DNA of 64,000 nt, from positions 197,001 to 261,000 of the forward strand of contig CAJNDS010002260.1 in the NCBI GenBank assembly GCA_905221605.1, written 5' to 3'. This DNA is from Symbiodinium natans. Taxonomy: Eukaryota; Sar; Dinophyceae; Suessiales; Symbiodiniaceae. This document shows, in pieces, positions 61,754-64,000 of the stretch. The notes below the pieces were generated by a model. It saw only the letters and a program-made list of their open reading frames with translations. It searched no databases and was not told the DNA's origin. The position numbers and the translations under genes are program-made. Numbering within the stretch: position 1 is the stretch's first letter; each line of letters opens with the position of its first letter.

Positions 61754-64000
61754 AGGGGCAAAGGGTCCCGATGGACCCCATAGAAGCAATGGTAGACAGC
61801 AGGTTGCCGATCGTAGACATAAATGCGCAGTGCCTTTTCTTGGGTGGGAATTGTGGAGGGGATGTTGTTGTGGGTGACAGTCTGTTGATGCACCGTACCT
61901 TGCTTATATGTGGTGTAATGTGCGCCTCGTGCGTCAATACCAATATACACAGCCTGTCGACACGGTAGAGCAAGCTTAGCAAAGCAAGAGAAGTCGCGCA
62001 AGACCTCGCTAAGCCAGGCTTCGTTCGAGTTGCAATCTGAAGCAAAGGCTTTACTGGTATGATTCTCAGCAAAGTATGGGGTTAAGAAGAGCGCAATGAG
62101 TTCCCTTTGCCCAAGGTAAGGGGTACAGAGGATAGTATGGCCGTGCAAATGCAAGGCAGCTTCGTTACCCTCAAATATCAGACAAGGCGTAGGTAGCTGG
62201 CTGTTCTCTTCGATTACTTTGTGAAGGAAGGTGCCAGGGCTGGCTCCTCTTCGTTCAATGTCAACGACCTCAATGATCGATGCTTGGGTAAGCGCATGCA
62301 CAGTATCACGAGCCTGGGAAGCATTGAGCATTGCCAAGGCACATTGATCATCTTGTTCGACATATAGGAAGAAGTCGACTGGCGGAGACTTCTTGCCGGC
62401 GTTGGCATCTTTCAAGTGCTGCACATAGAGAGTATTTTGCTGTCCCTTTACAAGGAGGAATTGAGGGATGAACTCGTCTCTATACGCGACAAACTCAAGA
62501 TGCAACGCTTTGAGAAAGCTGATCAGGCACCACCCTTGTGCAGGGAAGTCAAGAAAGTGTAAGGCAAACTTGGCACCGAGATTCGCAGCAGTCTCTCTGC
62601 ACAAATTGGCCATGACATTGCGTCTCGATCCACACAAAAGTTGTAATTGAGGGTCGACAATTTGCAAGACACGCTGGATGGCCGATGGGATTCCTTTTTC
62701 TTGCAATAAGTCTTGCGTTTGATGGTATCGAGTTTCGGTCACAAAGGAAATTCCTCTAGGAATGCCGGACGCGCTCTCTCTAATGCCTTGGAATTTACCT
62801 TGGCCGGGGGTATACTCCAGAGCAACAGGTTTATTGACAATTAAACCTTGTTTGATCCAGCCAACAGCATTAAGTTCATCGCATGGAAAAGGCGCATGAA
62901 ACTTATGCGAAAACTTGTCTTGTAGCTTAACAGCTGTAGTAGCAGCAAGAACTTGTTGGCCATAGCTAGGCCAGTATTGGAGAAACTGTGAGAGGGGAAG
63001 CGGCTTCCAATGACTGTCGGGGTTTTCATTCAGTAACTCTCGAAGGGATGTGTGTTTGATCGCAGCTTTGAGAGCACCAGGGTAGAAGCAGTTCCCAACA
63101 ATGGAAGCAATACACATATCATTAATGTGTTCTTCCACATCTGCAAGCCAGATATCGAGCTCAGCATCTCTCAACATTTCCTTGTAGTGAGCAACCCTGA
63201 AGGGAGGAATGCCACTATCACCGATAAGGAAAGCATTTTCTGCACGGAGAAGTTCGTAATTAGTTTCAGCAAAGCGATCCATTGCTGCAAGGCTTGGGAC
63301 GTCCGCTTGAAGAGAAAGCTTCTGAACATCTGTTACAAAGCGCAGGCCAATGGGTCCATCAGGAACAAATTTTTCCCATTGTAGATTTGGAACCCCATTG
63401 GAGGTATTAGCCGCTTGTGAGAATTGCCTCTGGAAGGCTTCAGCTCCGCCGAAGCTGGGTACATGGTAAAGAAGGGCAGAGGGGTGGTAAAAATATGCAG
63501 CCAATCGAAGCCCCCTCTCGCGATCAAAGCGTTTGGGACGAAGCCAAGGCTTGAACTTTTCGCCAGGGGGTTTTATTCCGCACATGTGTTCCGCAACAGG
63601 ACGCCATCCTTGGAACCACGGAGTGGGGCGATTGCTGAAGGTGCCAATTTGCTCATATCTAGTAAAGAATTTTCTTTTCCTTTCAACATGGCCGAATGTA
63701 GCTCCAGCAATATGATGGCAGCAACAATCACGTATTCCGAAGATCTGCTGAATGAAGCTCTGGTGGATGGGCTTCATAGACCCAGCATTTTCAAGGAAGA
63801 TGTGCACGCACTGAAGGATACTGGGTTCAATGCTTTGGAATGCAAGCAAAATCGCGTATAAGACAAGCATGTGTTGCGAGCGGTCTCCCAGAAGTCCTAA
63901 TCCACCTGAGCTGGACCCTGCAACAGTGAGATCTTGGCAGGGGGAACCGGCGGGAATGATGATGGCTGTTTTTTGTGGATGAATCCTTCCCAGGAAGGAC
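61750..64000 (-). CDS. LINE ORF1 with C5 cytosine methyltransferase domain (5' end outside window)
   Basis: Open from the right edge to TGA at 61750. The visible N-terminal part has the C5-methyltransferase motifs. Motif IV is PAGSPCQDLTVAG (catalytic Cys codon 63939-63937). Motif VI is VHIFLENAGSM (Glu at 63792). Motif VIII is a GHVERKRKFF-type basic segment, and motif X is VGNCFYPGALKAAI (about 63100). Motif I lies beyond the edge. This is closer to canonical DNMTs than the domains in the DIRS and copia elements. The remaining ~430 codons have no clear domain; near the end an IGIDARGAHYT segment echoes EIDMKGAHYT in ORF2. Classic LINE ORF1 proteins are RNA-binding; no CCHC knuckle was seen here. 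ORF1 and ORF2 share an ATGA junction. Confidence 0.8.
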   Translation of the reverse strand, partial: SFLGRIHPQKTAIIIPAGSPCQDLTVAGSSSGGLGLLGDRSQHMLVLYAILLAFQSIEPSILQCVHIFLENAGSMKPIHQSFIQQIFGIRDCCCHHIAGATFGHVERKRKFFTRYEQIGTFSNRPTPWFQGWRPVAEHMCGIKPPGEKFKPWLRPKRFDRERGLRLAAYFYHPSALLYHVPSFGGAEAFQRQFSQAANTSNGVPNLQWEKFVPDGPIGLRFVTDVQKLSLQADVPSLAAMDRFAETNYELLRAENAFLIGDSGIPPFRVAHYKEMLRDAELDIWLADVEEHINDMCIASIVGNCFYPGALKAAIKHTSLRELLNENPDSHWKPLPLSQFLQYWPSYGQQVLAATTAVKLQDKFSHKFHAPFPCDELNAVGWIKQGLIVNKPVALEYTPGQGKFQGIRESASGIPRGISFVTETRYHQTQDLLQEKGIPSAIQRVLQIVDPQLQLLCGSRRNVMANLCRETAANLGAKFALHFLDFPAQGWCLISFLKALHLEFVAYRDEFIPQFLLVKGQQNTLYVQHLKDANAGKKSPPVDFFLYVEQDDQCALAMLNASQARDTVHALTQASIIEVVDIERRGASPGTFLHKVIEENSQLPTPCLIFEGNEAALHLHGHTILCTPYLGQRELIALFLTPYFAENHTSKAFASDCNSNEAWLSEVLRDFSCFAKLALPCRQAVYIGIDARGAHYTTYKQGTVHQQTVTHNNIPSTIPTQEKALRIYVYDRQPAVYHCFYGVHRDPLPL

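Larger units (their letters stand above)
36351..64000 (-). mobile_element. large LINE (non-LTR retrotransposon) interrupted by Copia-2 and Copia-3; 5' end outside window
   Basis: About 9.75 kb of LINE sequence on the minus strand once the two nested copia elements are subtracted. It has ORF1 with a C5-methyltransferase domain, ORF2 with AP-type endonuclease, RT and RNase H, and a candidate ORF3 downstream. Both copia insertions split open frames that rejoin in frame after removal of element plus one target duplication, so the LINE was intact over this stretch when they landed. The 5' end lies beyond 64000 and the 3' end is not precisely defined. Confidence 0.85.

Overview
The window is retroelement DNA, most likely from a dinoflagellate nuclear genome (Symbiodiniaceae-like). 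That assignment is an inference. It rests on the packing of several autonomous retroelement classes, on family features familiar from that group (Lys/Gly-rich gags, retroelement-borne cytosine-5 methyltransferase domains), and on an 11-nt match to the 3' end of the dinoflagellate spliced leader in one LTR. I recognise no host housekeeping gene, rRNA, tRNA or CRISPR array.

Layout. (1) 1-14.8 kb, minus strand: two tandem, diverged tyrosine-recombinase (DIRS-like) retroelements, A (runs off the left edge) and B. Each reads recombinase, gag with zinc fingers, then a pol that fuses a C5-methyltransferase-like domain to reverse transcriptase and RNase H. In both, gag and pol are in one frame separated by a single TGA followed by CTA. 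Element A also has a 2OG-Fe(II)-dioxygenase-like domain (H-x-D...H...R) in front of the methyltransferase. (2) 14.9-19.7 kb: three unassigned minus-strand ORFs, then non-coding DNA. (3) 19.7-30.9 kb: arrays of a TTAAGCCCCCC satellite, split by a complete copia element (Copia-1, 19879-28655, minus strand), plus several other tandem repeats. (4) 30.9-36.3 kb: mostly non-coding, with a diverged ~0.9 kb duplication, one uncertain ORF and a scrap of a Copia-1 relative. (5) 36.35-64 kb, minus strand: a very large LINE with three ORFs (ORF1 with a canonical C5-methyltransferase domain; ORF2 with endonuclease, RT and RNase H; ORF3 unknown), interrupted by two complete plus-strand copia elements, Copia-2 (37089-46544) and Copia-3 (51276-59710). 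Removing each copia with one copy of its 5-bp target duplication restores the LINE reading frame.

All three copia elements have 5-bp target-site duplications and LTR pairs that read as identical, so they inserted recently. Copia-2 has one uninterrupted 2,877-codon ORF and looks capable of autonomous activity. Copia-1 has lost the RT YVDD box, and Copia-3 has frame breaks.

The most interesting point is a shared system. Retroelements of three classes (DIRS-like, copia, LINE) each carry a C5-methyltransferase-like domain. Two unrelated classes (DIRS-A and Copia-2) also carry the same dioxygenase-like domain. Such elements could write, and perhaps oxidise, a base mark on their own DNA or on the host genome. 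Retrotransposon-encoded cytosine methyltransferases have been reported before in dinoflagellates and charophytes; the pairing with a putative oxidase domain is the part I regard as possibly undescribed.
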